NCBI RefSeq assembly: GCF_010537335.1
Contig: NZ_AP019711.1
Location: forward strand, 806,001 to 870,000
Direction: 5' to 3'
Length of the DNA stretch: 64,000 bases
From: Amedibacterium intestinale
Lineage (GTDB): Bacteria; Bacillota_I; Bacilli_A; Erysipelotrichales; Erysipelotrichaceae
Shown: positions 33,887-43,109 of the stretch, piece after piece
How positions within the stretch are numbered: position 1 is the first letter of the stretch
How the letters are laid out: each line of letters begins with the position of its first letter
Made by a program: the position numbers and the translations under genes
The notes under the pieces: generated by a model
What the model was told of the DNA's origin: nothing
Seen by the model: the letters and a program-made list of their open reading frames with translations, nothing else
Databases searched by the model: none

Positions 33887-34882
33887 TTATTTTGTTGATT
33901 GTCTAGGTGTGAAAATGTAGCTTAATTCGATTTCTTTATCTACAACATCATTTTCATCCGTCAACATTTTTGTTAATAAACGCATAGCCACAGCACCTAA
34001 ATCATAATCTGGAATCTTGAAACCAGAAATCTGAGGACGTGCCATAGAGTTATATTTACTATCTAGAATACAAACCAATTCCATATCATTAGGAATGTCT
34101 ACGCCTTCTTCTTTTGCTACATTTAAAACAGCCATTGCCTGAGAATCACGATAAGTGATTACGACATCTTTACGTGGATTTGTTTTTACATACTCTTTTA
34201 AGAACAGGTAAGAAGAACGATATTCCTTTGGAATTTCGATATACCCACTAAATTCCATACCATTTTCTTTAAAAGCACGAGACAAACCATCACGAAGCTG
34301 TTTGATCATTGCCGGATTCTTGCGGTCTTCAATAAGTGCAATATCTGTTTTTCCGTTGCGAATGCATTCATTAGCATAATCACATGCTAATTTTGCATAA
34401 TCAACATATACAGAACCTACTGTTTCATCACTCATGCGGTTTCCGATAACAACAATTGGAATCTGATAAGTTGTCAACTGATTCAATTCCTCTTTGTTTA
34501 ATTTGTCATTGAAAATAACAACACCATCTACACGTGATTTAATGACATTTTCAATGATATCATTCATTTCTGTTATACCTTCTGTAGTGGTATGAAGCAT
34601 GATATTGTATTTGTAAATTTTAGCAACATCAATAAGTCCATTAATAATTTGTCCTGTATAAAAATAACTTGCTTCAGGGACAATTAAAGCAATTGTCGTT
34701 GTTTTCTGCAAAGCCAGCCCCTGTGCAATCGCATTTGGCTTATACCCTAACTTTTCAATAGCTTCCTGCACCTTAACTCTAGTATCTTCGCGTACTACAT
34801 CAGAACCATTTATAACACGTGATACGGTTGCCAGAGAAACATCTGCTTCTTTTGCGACATCATAAATCGTAATTCTTTTCAT
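33887..34882 (-). CDS. ccpA: LacI-family regulator, CcpA-like
   Basis: 331 residues with ribosome site AGGAAGGG. The N-terminal LacI helix-turn-helix begins ITIYDVAKEADVSLATVSRVINGS and the remainder is a periplasmic-binding-like effector domain. Length and the conserved gene order murC-ytxG-ytxH-ccpA-tyrS support CcpA, the global catabolite regulator that binds HPr(Ser-P). Its direct DNA targets in this window (cre sites) were not searched exhaustively. Ordinary LacI-type sugar repressor is less likely given the order. Confidence 0.85.
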   Translation of the reverse strand: MKRITIYDVAKEADVSLATVSRVINGSDVVREDTRVKVQEAIEKLGYKPNAIAQGLALQKTTTIALIVPEASYFYTGQIINGLIDVAKIYKYNIMLHTTTEGITEMNDIIENVIKSRVDGVVIFNDKLNKEELNQLTTYQIPIVVIGNRMSDETVGSVYVDYAKLACDYANECIRNGKTDIALIEDRKNPAMIKQLRDGLSRAFKENGMEFSGYIEIPKEYRSSYLFLKEYVKTNPRKDVVITYRDSQAMAVLNVAKEEGVDIPNDMELVCILDSKYNSMARPQISGFKIPDYDLGAVAMRLLTKMLTDENDVVDKEIELSYIFTPRQSTK

Positions 34883-34894
34883 AAATATCCCTTC

Positions 34895-35431
34895 CTACTT
34901 CTCTTCATCTTTATTATCAGTATCTAAAACACGTTTTAATCCTTCAAACGCATTTTCCGCCAATTTCAACGTTCCTTTTTTTAATTTGTCTACTTGTTTT
35001 ACAACTCGTTCATCTTTACAAAAGGTGTCTACTTTATTCGCAATCGTATCAACCGTACGATTCAGCGTTTCATTTTTCATGATTTCATCAATTCCATCAC
35101 TAATACAGCGAGCTGCCGCCAAAGTGGCATCGTTTAATTTTTTCTTTCCTTTTATAACTTCATCATTAGAGTTAAACTCCTCTATTTTTTGTTTAGCCAT
35201 CTCTAAAATTTTCAAGCTATCTTCTTTTAATTTATATAAACGCTCCTTCATTTCCTGTGACGTCATTGTTTCCTTCATCTTTTCCCTGGATTCTTGAAAT
35301 AGAGTGTGCAAGCTGTTTTTTGTATCTTCTATAATTGGTGAAATATGCTCATCAACATTTTCTTCTAATTCAATTATGTGATACTTCACTTCTTTTTCCA
35401 AATTTTCGATCTTATCATCCATTTTTTTCAT
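34895..35431 (-). CDS. ytxH: YtxH-position coiled-coil protein
   Basis: About 178 residues from ATG 35431 (an ATG six bases earlier is possible). Almost fully helical, with several long heptad segments (KVDTFCKDERVVKQVDKLKKG and others in pieces) and no membrane helix. In Bacillus the ytxG-ytxH pair lies between murC and ccpA; YtxH there has a membrane helix and is stress-induced. Similarity to YtxH is positional more than by sequence. It overlaps the DUF948 gene. Confidence 0.6.
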   Translation of the reverse strand: MKKMDDKIENLEKEVKYHIIELEENVDEHISPIIEDTKNSLHTLFQESREKMKETMTSQEMKERLYKLKEDSLKILEMAKQKIEEFNSNDEVIKGKKKLNDATLAAARCISDGIDEIMKNETLNRTVDTIANKVDTFCKDERVVKQVDKLKKGTLKLAENAFEGLKRVLDTDNKDEEK

Positions 35432-35810
35432 CAACATTTACCTCGCAAGACTCTTCTTTTATTTCTTCTTCATTGCCCATTTTTTTAAAAATCCAGTCTT
35501 TTATATATGTCAAATTTTCTAAAAAAATTGCGATAGAAGAACGTACAGCGTGTTTGCTGGCTTCATGAACACAATCTACGGTATCACTCAACTCATTTAG
35601 TGTCTGTAATGGCTTTTCTAGTGTTTCAAGTTCTTTATTTGCAGTTTCTACCGTTTTCTTAATGCTTTGTACACAATCCTGCGTTGTATTCAGCAAGGAA
35701 ACTAAACGCTTTAAGAAAATTGCCAAAAAAATCAAAACGACAACCCCTGCTATCGGCAACGCTTTAACAGCTACATTGCTTGTCAATTCTAACAACTGAT
35801 CCAAACCCAT
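35415..35810 (-). CDS. ytxG: DUF948 (YtxG-like) protein
   Basis: 131 residues with one N-terminal membrane helix (VLIFLAIFLKRLVSLLNT near 25-42) followed by an amphipathic helix region with periodic TVETANKELETLEKPLQTL. DUF948 proteins have this architecture, and YtxG in Bacillus sits between murC and ytxH. Function is unclear; stress-related in Bacillus. Ribosome site AGAGGTG. Confidence 0.7.
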   Translation of the reverse strand: MGLDQLLELTSNVAVKALPIAGVVVLIFLAIFLKRLVSLLNTTQDCVQSIKKTVETANKELETLEKPLQTLNELSDTVDCVHEASKHAVRSSIAIFLENLTYIKDWIFKKMGNEEEIKEESCEVNVDEKNG

Positions 35811-35859
35811 GAAAACACCTCTTTTCTAATTTTAACTGAATTGGTAAACTATCTCAATC

Positions 35860-37173
35860 TTACTGAAACGTTTTTACAATATTTTTCAATTTATAAATAT
35901 CTTTGCTGCTCATGAACAGATAAACAGCAGGACCTCTGGAAGCTAACTGTTTTGCAGCTTCCTCATCTTCCGCAATAACAACAGCTTTGCTGCTTTTATC
36001 AGCCAAATCCTGAATCGTAATATCAATACCATCTTCCTTTGCTGCATTCTCAGGGAAATGACACAAATAAACTTCATCTGCTTTATCTAATTCCTGTGCA
36101 AATCGATCCATAAAATAATATATACGAGAATATCGATCTGGCTTAAAGATTGCGATTACTTTCTTGCCTGGATATTTCACACGCGCAGCTTCTATCATAT
36201 ATTTTACTGCTGTTGGATGATGGGCGTAATCATCGATATAAACATTATCTTTATTTTCTTCTGTTGTGAAACGACGTTTTACTCCTGGAAATGTAGATAA
36301 GCCTTCCTGCAGAAGTTCATATGACAAACCTTCCATGATTCCAACTGCTATTACACCTAAACTGTTCCACAATAAAGGTTTCCCAACAAATGGAAGTTTA
36401 AACGTTCCAAATTTTTCTTTTTTATACAAAACATCAAATTGCATACCATTCTCATTCTGTATAACGTTTACTGCCTGTACATCATTATTATCGTGCAATC
36501 CATAATATAGATGCTCTGTTGTAATATGTAATTTTAAAACTTCTTCATCATCCCCAAATAAAACTACACCTTTTTTTACCTGGTTCGCAAATGTTTCAAA
36601 TGCAGAACGATAATCCTCCATATCTTTATAGTAATCAACATGATCCAGTTCGATATTCGTTATAATCGCATATTGAGGGTAATACGCCAGAAAATGACGT
36701 TTATATTCACATGACTCTAAAACAAAATAGCGGCTATTATCCGGCATATCACCAGTTCCATCTCCAATTAAAAACCCTGTAGGAGAGGCTAGCGACATGA
36801 CATGTGAAAGCATACCAGTTGTTGTAGTTTTTCCATGTGTACCCGCTACAGAAATGCTTGTATATTCATTTACGAGCTGTCCTAAAAATTCATGATACCA
36901 GTAAACAGTTGTCTTTCCCTGCTTTTGCAGTTCAAATGCTTTTTTTACTTCTGGATTTGTATCATCAAAAGCATTTCCAACAATCACGACCATTCCTTCC
37001 TGAATGTTATCTTCAGAAAAAGAAGTAATAGGAATATTTCTTTCTTCTAAAGGTTTTTGCGTAAAAATATATTTTTCAATATCTGAACCACTTACAGTTT
37101 CATGACGATCTGCAACAATCGTTGCCAAAGAAGCCATTCCAGAACCTTTGATTCCAATAAAATGATAATGCAT
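35860..37173 (-). CDS. murC: UDP-N-acetylmuramate-L-alanine ligase
   Basis: 437 residues. The start MHYHFIGIKGSGMASLATIV has the N-terminal nucleotide loop, GTHGKTTTTGML is the P-loop of the Mur ligases (about residues 111-122), and DDYAHHPTAVKYMIEAAR is the typical later block. It adds L-alanine to UDP-MurNAc in the cytoplasm, the first peptide step of peptidoglycan synthesis. Gene order trmB-trx-X-murC-ytxG-ytxH matches the Bacillus order. Confidence 0.94.
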   Translation of the reverse strand: MHYHFIGIKGSGMASLATIVADRHETVSGSDIEKYIFTQKPLEERNIPITSFSEDNIQEGMVVIVGNAFDDTNPEVKKAFELQKQGKTTVYWYHEFLGQLVNEYTSISVAGTHGKTTTTGMLSHVMSLASPTGFLIGDGTGDMPDNSRYFVLESCEYKRHFLAYYPQYAIITNIELDHVDYYKDMEDYRSAFETFANQVKKGVVLFGDDEEVLKLHITTEHLYYGLHDNNDVQAVNVIQNENGMQFDVLYKKEKFGTFKLPFVGKPLLWNSLGVIAVGIMEGLSYELLQEGLSTFPGVKRRFTTEENKDNVYIDDYAHHPTAVKYMIEAARVKYPGKKVIAIFKPDRYSRIYYFMDRFAQELDKADEVYLCHFPENAAKEDGIDITIQDLADKSSKAVVIAEDEEAAKQLASRGPAVYLFMSSKDIYKLKNIVKTFQ

Positions 37174-37175
37174 CC

Positions 37176-37868
37176 TTACGCCTCCTCTTTTTCCATCGCT
37201 TCTACACTTTTTACCGGCGTAGAATCTCCAAACAAAGAAATCTGCAGCATATCTTTTTCCAAAGAATCATCTTCATCTTCTTCGATCAAATCATCTAAAG
37301 ATACATTTTTTATATCTTCTTCACTATTGAATTCCATGTTTTCCTGCACTGTATCAAGAATATCTTCTTTCTCAATTTTTTCCTGAATTTCGATATCTTT
37401 TTTAGCTTCTTCTTCAAATTCTTCCAATTCTTCTGCGCCAAAATAAGGAGAGATAATCGTTCCTAAAGGATTTACTTTTTTTGCTGTATGTTTTGGAGCA
37501 GGTTTGACAGCTGCTTTTTTCTTTACAGGCTGTTTTTCTTCCGTTGCACCAAACATTGGTGAAATTACCGGCACCTGTTCATATTCTTTTTTAGGCAAAA
37601 CGATTTTTTCGCTTTCTTTTTTTACAGGTTTTGTTTTAGGTTTCTGTTCAACCTCAATGCTCACAAATTTTTTTTCATCTTGTTTTGGTTCTTCATTGAT
37701 TGTATTAACAGGAGTTTTCTGCTGCTCCTGTGTTGCTGTATCCTTTTTTACCGTTTTATCCTGCGCTTTATTTTGACTGAAAGAAACAGTTTCAAGCTCA
37801 TCTTCAGCTACAATCTCTGTCTCTGTTTCTTCAAACAAAAATTTTGTAATTTTATTAAAAATAGACAC
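37176..37868 (-). CDS. acidic low-complexity protein with repeated ISPxFGA motif, at the sftA position
   Basis: 230 residues starting at GTG 37868 after GGAGATG. A short amphipathic N-terminal helix (MSIFNKITKFLFEE) is followed by Glu/Lys/Pro-rich disordered sequence. Two copies of an ISPxFGA motif are seen: VISPMFGA (101-108) and IISPYFGA (138-145), with a third, weaker SLFGDSTP near the end. In Bacillus the gene between the thioredoxin ytpP and murC is sftA, a DNA translocase whose N-terminal part carries SPIYGF-type motifs; here no FtsK motor is present. It could be a motor-less relative or a separate division protein. Confidence 0.6.
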   Translation of the reverse strand: MSIFNKITKFLFEETETEIVAEDELETVSFSQNKAQDKTVKKDTATQEQQKTPVNTINEEPKQDEKKFVSIEVEQKPKTKPVKKESEKIVLPKKEYEQVPVISPMFGATEEKQPVKKKAAVKPAPKHTAKKVNPLGTIISPYFGAEELEEFEEEAKKDIEIQEKIEKEDILDTVQENMEFNSEEDIKNVSLDDLIEEDEDDSLEKDMLQISLFGDSTPVKSVEAMEKEEA

Positions 37869-37883
37869 GCTGTATCATCTCCT

Positions 37884-38216
37884 CTATTTTGATAATCCAC
37901 TTAGAAAATCATCGATTTCCTGTTCTGTTTTACGTAGTTTTGAAACAAAGCGACCTGTTTCTTCTCCATCTTTAAATGCTACAAAACTAGGAATTCCCAT
38001 AACCATTAATTCCACTGCAGCATCCATCAACTGATCTCTGTCAATATAATAGAAATGATAATCACTATATTTTTCTACCAGTTTTGGCATAAACGGTTTA
38101 ATAAACACACAATCCGGACACCAGTTTGCCGAAAATGTAAATACATTGATTCCACCCTGCTGTTTTGCAGTTTCAAATTCTTCTAATGTTTTAATTTCTT
38201 GCATGCATTCTTTCAT
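37884..38216 (-). CDS. ytpP: thioredoxin-like protein
   Basis: 110 residues. Thioredoxin fold with active site FSANWCPDCVFIKPFMPKL (CPDC at about residues 33-36) and the cis-proline loop VMGIPSFVAFKDG. The CPDC centre differs from the usual CGPC, as in YtpP. Encoded between trmB and the ISPxFGA protein in a row of genes with short gaps. Confidence 0.85.
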   Translation of the reverse strand: MKECMQEIKTLEEFETAKQQGGINVFTFSANWCPDCVFIKPFMPKLVEKYSDYHFYYIDRDQLMDAAVELMVMGIPSFVAFKDGEETGRFVSKLRKTEQEIDDFLSGLSK

Positions 38217-38217
38217 G

Positions 38218-38877
38218 TTAATTCTCCTTTTTTACAACTGGATGCTTTTTCCAAACAGCACGATAAATTGGCTGATTTCGTTCCATAAAACGATTTTCAT
38301 ATTCTGTAATCACATCTTCATCATGTTCAACTCTTCGATAATCTACACTAAAATCATGTAGATACCATCCTTCGTTTTGAAATTCCATGATACTGTATTC
38401 AAACAAAGAACTGTTATCTGTTTTCATTTGAATTTCTCCATCATCACTTAAAATATCTGCATACTGTGCAATAAATTTATGATTGGAAAGACGTTTTTTA
38501 TGTGCTCTTTTTTTCGGCCATGGATCTGAAAAGTTTAAATGAATAACATCCACTTCCCCATGTGCAAACCACTGGGCAATCTCTTCTGCATCATCCTGGA
38601 TAAAACGCATATGTTCTTTCTTGCCTTCCATATTAACAAATTTACGAACAGCAAGAGCAGCAACACTGCTGTTTTTTTCTACACCGATCCATCCAAAATC
38701 AGGATAACACTGTGACATTTTCGTCCAGTAATCACCTTTCCCAGTACCAATTTCCACATGCAGACAGGTACAGTCTAACATTTCTTTCCATGTTCCTTTA
38801 TATTGTGCAGGTTCTTTTACTACAACTTCCTGCTCATTCAAAAAATCTTCTGCCCATGGCAGTTTTCGCATTCTCAT
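38218..38877 (-). CDS. trmB: tRNA (guanine-N7)-methyltransferase
   Basis: 219 residues. SAM-binding motif LHVEIGTGKGDYWTKMSQ (residues 35-52) and the TrmB signature SDPWPKKRAHKKRLSNHKF are clear. It makes m7G46 in tRNAs. It is followed within one base by the thioredoxin gene. Confidence 0.93.
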   Translation of the reverse strand: MRMRKLPWAEDFLNEQEVVVKEPAQYKGTWKEMLDCTCLHVEIGTGKGDYWTKMSQCYPDFGWIGVEKNSSVAALAVRKFVNMEGKKEHMRFIQDDAEEIAQWFAHGEVDVIHLNFSDPWPKKRAHKKRLSNHKFIAQYADILSDDGEIQMKTDNSSLFEYSIMEFQNEGWYLHDFSVDYRRVEHDEDVITEYENRFMERNQPIYRAVWKKHPVVKKEN

Positions 38878-38894
38878 GTTTTCTACTCCTCGTC

Positions 38895-40277
38895 TTATTT
38901 GGCAAGTTTTTCTAATGAAGCTGTATAAATACCTACAGAAAGAAGCAGGTCATCTACATTAACACCTTCATCTTTTTGATGACATCCTCCAACATACATG
39001 TGTTCTGGTGATTTACGATTTGGAAATTCTGGTCCAAATGCTACAAAGTTAGGGAATTTTTTCGCATAAGTACCCCCGCCAATCGTAATATTTGGAGTAA
39101 AGGTATCTTTACTGTATTCACGATAAACACCAGACAATGTCTGTACAAGTTCAGAATTAGGATCCACAAACAATGGCTTCATATTGTGTTCCAAAACAAT
39201 ATCTAATCCATAATCTAATTCTTTTGCAGTTTTGTGGAATCCTTCCATGATTTTATCTGAATCTGCATCATTAGGATAGCGAATATCAATTACGATACTA
39301 GCCTCGTTATTTTCAATATCTACAATCCCTGTATTCATTGTTAAAAAGCCCATATAAGCTCCATCAATATCAATTCCTAAAGGTTTTCCCTGCCAGTCTT
39401 TTAACATATAGTATGTATCTGCAGCAAACTTATCCTGGAAAGCACTTCCTACAAAGTTTAAAAGATGCAAAGCCGCATTCACCCCATTATAAGGCATTGC
39501 CGCATGTGCAAATGCACCTTCAATTTCTAACGTTGCCTCATCCCCTGTATAAGCAACACTTCCTTTTAAGCCATTGCTTTTCAAGTAGAAGTCAAACATA
39601 TCCATCAAGCTGTCATTCCACTCACCAACAACAAGAGATGCCTTTCCAATAACGATATTTGGGCGATCTCCTGCATGCATTGATTTAATAACCGTATTGC
39701 ATGTTCCTTTCATGCGAATGTTCAGTCCACCCTTTTCCCCATAAATTACAGGGAAATCAGCATCTGGTGTAAATCCCATCGTTGGAATTTCTCCATGTTT
39801 TACATAATATTCCATACATTCCATACCACTCTCTTCATCACATCCAAGAATCAGCATGATTTTCTTATTTAATTTAATGTTATTATCCTTCAGCATTTTC
39901 AACGCGTAAAAACCAGCCATAGCAGGACCTTTGTCATCTACTGTACCACGTCCAAACATATAGCCATCAACAATTTCTCCGCCAAATGGATTTTTTGTCC
40001 ATCCTTCTCCAATAGGAACAATATCCAAGTGTGCCAAAACACCAACACTTTCTTCCCCTTCACCATAACTGATGACACCCGCATAGCCGTTATAATCTTT
40101 GACTTCAAAGCCTTCTTTTCTACCAAGCTCCAGCATATAATCCAAAGCTTTTCTGCACCCTTCTCCAAAAGGTGCATTTTCTTTTTCTGTATCTTTAACA
40201 GATGGAATCGCAATAATTCCACGTAAGTCACTAATAAAGTCTTCTTTATATTTTTCAATTTCATTTAACCAATTCAT
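38895..40277 (-). CDS. pepV: dipeptidase PepV (M20 family)
   Basis: 460 residues from ATG 40277 (MNWLNEIEKYKEDFI). M20 zinc peptidase: metal site GVLAHLDIVP (His/Asp), GRGTVDDKGPAMAGFYAL, GCDEESGMECMEYY and the final metal-binding GGTYAKKFPNFVAFG. Cleaves dipeptides including beta-Ala-His in lactic bacteria. No close operon partner. Confidence 0.9.
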   Translation of the reverse strand: MNWLNEIEKYKEDFISDLRGIIAIPSVKDTEKENAPFGEGCRKALDYMLELGRKEGFEVKDYNGYAGVISYGEGEESVGVLAHLDIVPIGEGWTKNPFGGEIVDGYMFGRGTVDDKGPAMAGFYALKMLKDNNIKLNKKIMLILGCDEESGMECMEYYVKHGEIPTMGFTPDADFPVIYGEKGGLNIRMKGTCNTVIKSMHAGDRPNIVIGKASLVVGEWNDSLMDMFDFYLKSNGLKGSVAYTGDEATLEIEGAFAHAAMPYNGVNAALHLLNFVGSAFQDKFAADTYYMLKDWQGKPLGIDIDGAYMGFLTMNTGIVDIENNEASIVIDIRYPNDADSDKIMEGFHKTAKELDYGLDIVLEHNMKPLFVDPNSELVQTLSGVYREYSKDTFTPNITIGGGTYAKKFPNFVAFGPEFPNRKSPEHMYVGGCHQKDEGVNVDDLLLSVGIYTASLEKLAK

Positions 40278-40506
40278 AAAATTCACCTCATATTTCATAT
40301 ATTTATATTTTAACACAAAGCCCTAGGAATACCTATGTTTTTTTCATAAATTTTCATAAACATTGCAGACACTTCCAATACACGTTTAAAATACCCATGT
40401 ACCTAGTTTTTCATACGATATAAGTATACATTTTTTATGCTATTTTCTTGTTAGAATAACCTATCCACACGATATCTAGAAACACTCTGATTGTTATAAT
40501 CTATAC

Positions 40507-40974
40507 TTACATCCATTCCTTACTTCTTTTTATCACTATACATAATATTACATACAAAAACGTACCAATTATCAGATTACTATAATACAATGTTGAATGA
40601 AATGCACTGTAATATGGTATTACAATCAAACTATACACGAATGAGCAGATGATTATAGAATAATTTAAAGAAAAATAAATTAAACTTATTATTACAACAT
40701 CTAGAATTCCTTTACCTATTCTTTTATAAAACATGATACACGTAACAAACAAAATAACAGATGAGATAATAAAGAATCCTAAATACGTATTTATTTGTGC
40801 AGGATCTACATGCAGATTCGTATTATATAATAAATCAACATGTCGCATAGCAGCATCTCTATATACACTATACTCCGGTGTCGTATGCGCAGACTGTGCC
40901 ATACTGTAATAAAAAAAGGAAAACAGCATGGCAACATAGCTTATAACTCCTGTAATAAAAAGCTTTATTTTCAT
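40507..40974 (-). CDS. membrane protein, unknown
   Basis: 155 residues with four hydrophobic helices and a polar loop with His residues between helices 1 and 2 (SVYRDAAMRHVDLLYNTNL). No known family was recognised. It lies in an accessory-looking region with low conservation and long gaps. Ribosome site GGGAGG. Confidence 0.65.
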   Translation of the reverse strand: MKIKLFITGVISYVAMLFSFFYYSMAQSAHTTPEYSVYRDAAMRHVDLLYNTNLHVDPAQINTYLGFFIISSVILFVTCIMFYKRIGKGILDVVIISLIYFSLNYSIIICSFVYSLIVIPYYSAFHSTLYYSNLIIGTFLYVILCIVIKRSKEWM

Positions 40975-41274
40975 TTACCTTCCTCCCTTTATTCAAATCC
41001 AAGCATATTATAATAAACAAGTATTCCCCTGCATAGAAAACCTTTCTTAAAGAATCTTAATAAACAAAAAGAATTATATCCCCCTATAAAAAACATAGTG
41101 TCTATAAAGCTCATTAATCTTCATCAATTGCAACAGCAACTCTTAAAAACGCTTCTACAAAAAATGTGTCGAGATCTGCCTATTTCCACGATATAAAAAC
41201 AGTGCATACAAATATCCCTTTGTATGCACCACTTGTTCATGAATATTTCTATGATTAAGTCAAATATACAGGCA
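40975..41274. other. non-coding stretch
   Basis: About 300 bases with no supported gene. The only clear structure is a perfect 11-bp hairpin, GTGCATACAAA / TTTGTATGCAC at 41202-41229, with TTTTTATAT on the minus strand, likely the terminator of the HTH gene to its right. Confidence 0.6.
41202..41229 (-). terminator. terminator after the first membrane HTH gene
   Basis: An 11-bp perfect stem (GTGCATACAAA / TTTGTATGCAC) with a 6-base loop, followed by TGTTTTTATAT on the minus strand, 46 bases downstream of the HTH stop codon. Confidence 0.7.
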
Positions 41275-41616
41275 TTACTGCACTTCTTTCAATAAATCTT
41301 CTGCACTGATACCAAATAAATCTGCTAAAGCGAGTAGATTGGTCGTACTTGGGTCTGATTTTCCACTTTCCCATTTTGATACTGCCTGTCTGCTTACACC
41401 TATTGCTTCTGCCACAAACTCCTGTGTCATTTTACATTCGATTCGATGATTTTTTAAGAGTTCTCCAAGTGTTTTTGACTTCTCTGCCTTTTCTTTTCTT
41501 ACCTGCTGTGAACCATTATATTTCTTCAATGCCTTGACTACCAGATAAAATAAATAGACAAATGCTGCGAAAAACACAAGACCTATAGTTACACTAACAA
41601 ATGATAAATACATCAT
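41275..41616 (-). CDS. membrane-anchored HTH regulator, copy 1
   Basis: About 113 residues from ATG 41616 after AAGGAGG (a longer frame to 41673 has no good start). One N-terminal membrane helix, then a basic linker with RKEKAEKSKTLGELLKNHR, and a Cro/C1 helix-turn-helix containing KMTQEFVAEAIGVSRQAVSKWESGKSDPS in pieces. A C-terminal half almost identical to the gene at 45745-46107 shows recent duplication. These membrane HTH proteins probably repress or activate nearby genes in response to membrane signals. Confidence 0.78.
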   Translation of the reverse strand: MMYLSFVSVTIGLVFFAAFVYLFYLVVKALKKYNGSQQVRKEKAEKSKTLGELLKNHRIECKMTQEFVAEAIGVSRQAVSKWESGKSDPSTTNLLALADLFGISAEDLLKEVQ

Positions 41617-41670
41617 ATCCCTCCCTCCTTTGGTACTATCAATATAACAAATACACGCTGTTTCCACCAC

Positions 41671-41696
41671 CAACTATTGCGCAACTTTATGGTTGC
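41671..41696. promoter_or_regulatory. 26-bp box upstream of membrane HTH copy 1
   Basis: A 26-bp sequence identical to 46162-46187, containing the inverted repeat GCAAC-TTTATG-GTTGC. It lies about 60 bases before the start of the regulator gene in both places. Likely operator of one or both regulators. Confidence 0.7.
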
Positions 41697-41749
41697 ATAT
41701 AGAAAAATGAGTGTCTTCTAGTTTTTAAAACCACCCATTTATACTTCTT

Positions 41750-42394
41750 TCATTTTCCTATCCGTTCAACTTTTCCATTTTCTATTTTATAAACTTCACC
41801 AAAAAAGTACTTCTTGTTATCTTTGCATACGATCATACCATTATCACAAAGCCCATACATTGTATAGTTTTTTGACAAGTTGATTACTTCATCAGTAATC
41901 TGATTTCTTACAAAATGAGGCTCTACGGATATATCAACGCAACCTAATCCACTATATACTTCTTGTTTCTCATGCTGACATGATAAAGTACAAATTGCAG
42001 TTTCTGCCATATTGATTGCCCCTGCACTTAATCCAATAATTACGCCCTGATGCTGTTTTATAACTTTATCCAAGCCATACTTTTTTAAATACTTGAATTC
42101 CACAGGCGTATTACCACCAGAAAGCCAAATAACATCTGCTTTTTCTACAGCTTCCTGTGCCTGCTTAAATGTCATTCTTCCATCGACAACATATTCCTTT
42201 TCAAAGTGAATCCCCTGTTCATGAAACATATTTATAAAATACGCAAAGTATTCATCTGTAACTTCCTGCATCTTTTCAAATTCTGATGCTACAAAAGCAA
42301 ATGCATTTCTTTTTGTAATTATCTGCTGCAAAGATTTCGCAATTTCCACAGGAAATCCATTTGGAAACATACTTGCCAGTATATATGTACTCAT
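41750..42394 (-). CDS. peptidase S51 family protein
   Basis: About 214 residues from ATG 42394 after GAGGGG. S51 peptidases (aspartyl dipeptidase, cyanophycinase relatives) have a catalytic serine in GLSAGAIN (around residue 125) and a His in VEPHFVRN; IWLSGGNTPVE is the nearby conserved strand. The exact substrate is unclear. Confidence 0.8.
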   Translation of the reverse strand: MSTYILASMFPNGFPVEIAKSLQQIITKRNAFAFVASEFEKMQEVTDEYFAYFINMFHEQGIHFEKEYVVDGRMTFKQAQEAVEKADVIWLSGGNTPVEFKYLKKYGLDKVIKQHQGVIIGLSAGAINMAETAICTLSCQHEKQEVYSGLGCVDISVEPHFVRNQITDEVINLSKNYTMYGLCDNGMIVCKDNKKYFFGEVYKIENGKVERIGK

Positions 42395-42414
42395 AAACAA
42401 TCCCCTCTTTCTTA

Positions 42415-42609
42415 CTATTTATTTTGTAGTTCGATATTTCTTTTATAATGTCCTGATGCATCTTTATTTTCAAAACTTGGCGCAACATAATCAAATTGTT
42501 CTACTTTCGAACAATGGATAAATCCTTCTTTTTCTAACTGTTCTTCTCCCCAAAATTCTTTATCTTTTATCGCTTCCCAATCTACTTTTCTCATACAGTG
42601 TACTATCAT
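42415..42609 (-). pseudogene. truncated DUF952 gene
   Basis: 64 residues. The beginning MIVHCMRKVDWEAI and the block EEQLEKEGFIHCSKVEQFDYVA match the N-terminal half of DUF952 proteins (about 110 residues). After residue 48 similarity is lost and the protein ends early in a Lys/Asn-rich tail, so the C-terminal half seems deleted or frameshifted. No in-frame continuation of the family was found immediately downstream. Confidence 0.55.
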
Positions 42610-42699
42610 AATGTTTCTCCCTGATTTTTATAAATGTAAGCATCCTTTCTGATCCATGCATTTTTACATTGTAAATAAACTCGATAATAATATATTTTA

Positions 42700-42882
42700 T
42701 TATTTTCCTTTTGTTTTAATATCATTGTTCTTGTATTTTTGACCAGCTGCCGCAGTAATGATAAACAAAATTAGCGCAACATTACAAATAGGATAATATT
42801 CACCCCTAGTCCAATAAAGTATGGCACAAACCACTAAAATCACTAATAGTATAACCGAAACAATATTTAAAAATATTTTCAT
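42700..42882 (-). CDS. 60-aa membrane protein
   Basis: Two hydrophobic helices (MKIFLNIVSVILLVILVVC and a second near 35-48) around a short loop, ending with a basic tail. Ribosome site GAGGAG. Similar small membrane genes follow at 42960. Confidence 0.6.
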   Translation of the reverse strand: MKIFLNIVSVILLVILVVCAILYWTRGEYYPICNVALILFIITAAAGQKYKNNDIKTKGK

Positions 42883-42959
42883 TTGCTATTTTCTCCTCTC
42901 CAACATCAACTTTAACAGCCAACACATGTAATAAATTTATAATTCCCTGTCAGTTAAAT

Positions 42960-43109
42960 TTATTTGTCATTTTTATTTTTTCCTTTTGCTATAGATCCAA
43001 AAACAACTCCTATCACCAAACCTAATGCAAGATTATCAAGTAATGTACCAAATAATAAACCCAGAGCTAATCCAATAGCTAATTTATCATTTGAGCCTAA
43101 GTTCCCCAT
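42960..43109 (-). CDS. 49-aa glycine-zipper membrane protein
   Basis: ATG at 43109 nine bases after GGAG. The product MGNLGSNDKLAIGLALGLLF continues with glycine-spaced hydrophobic segments and ends KGKNKNDK. Glycine zippers favour helix packing in membranes, as in small toxin or stress peptides. Unknown role. The start of a small neighbouring membrane gene lies to its left. Confidence 0.6.
   Translation of the reverse strand: MGNLGSNDKLAIGLALGLLFGTLLDNLALGLVIGVVFGSIAKGKNKNDK

Noticed and set aside
42276-42494. Second half of the DUF952 gene in another frame
   Set aside because: The frame overlapping the S51 gene start shows no DUF952 features; it is only a shadow frame.
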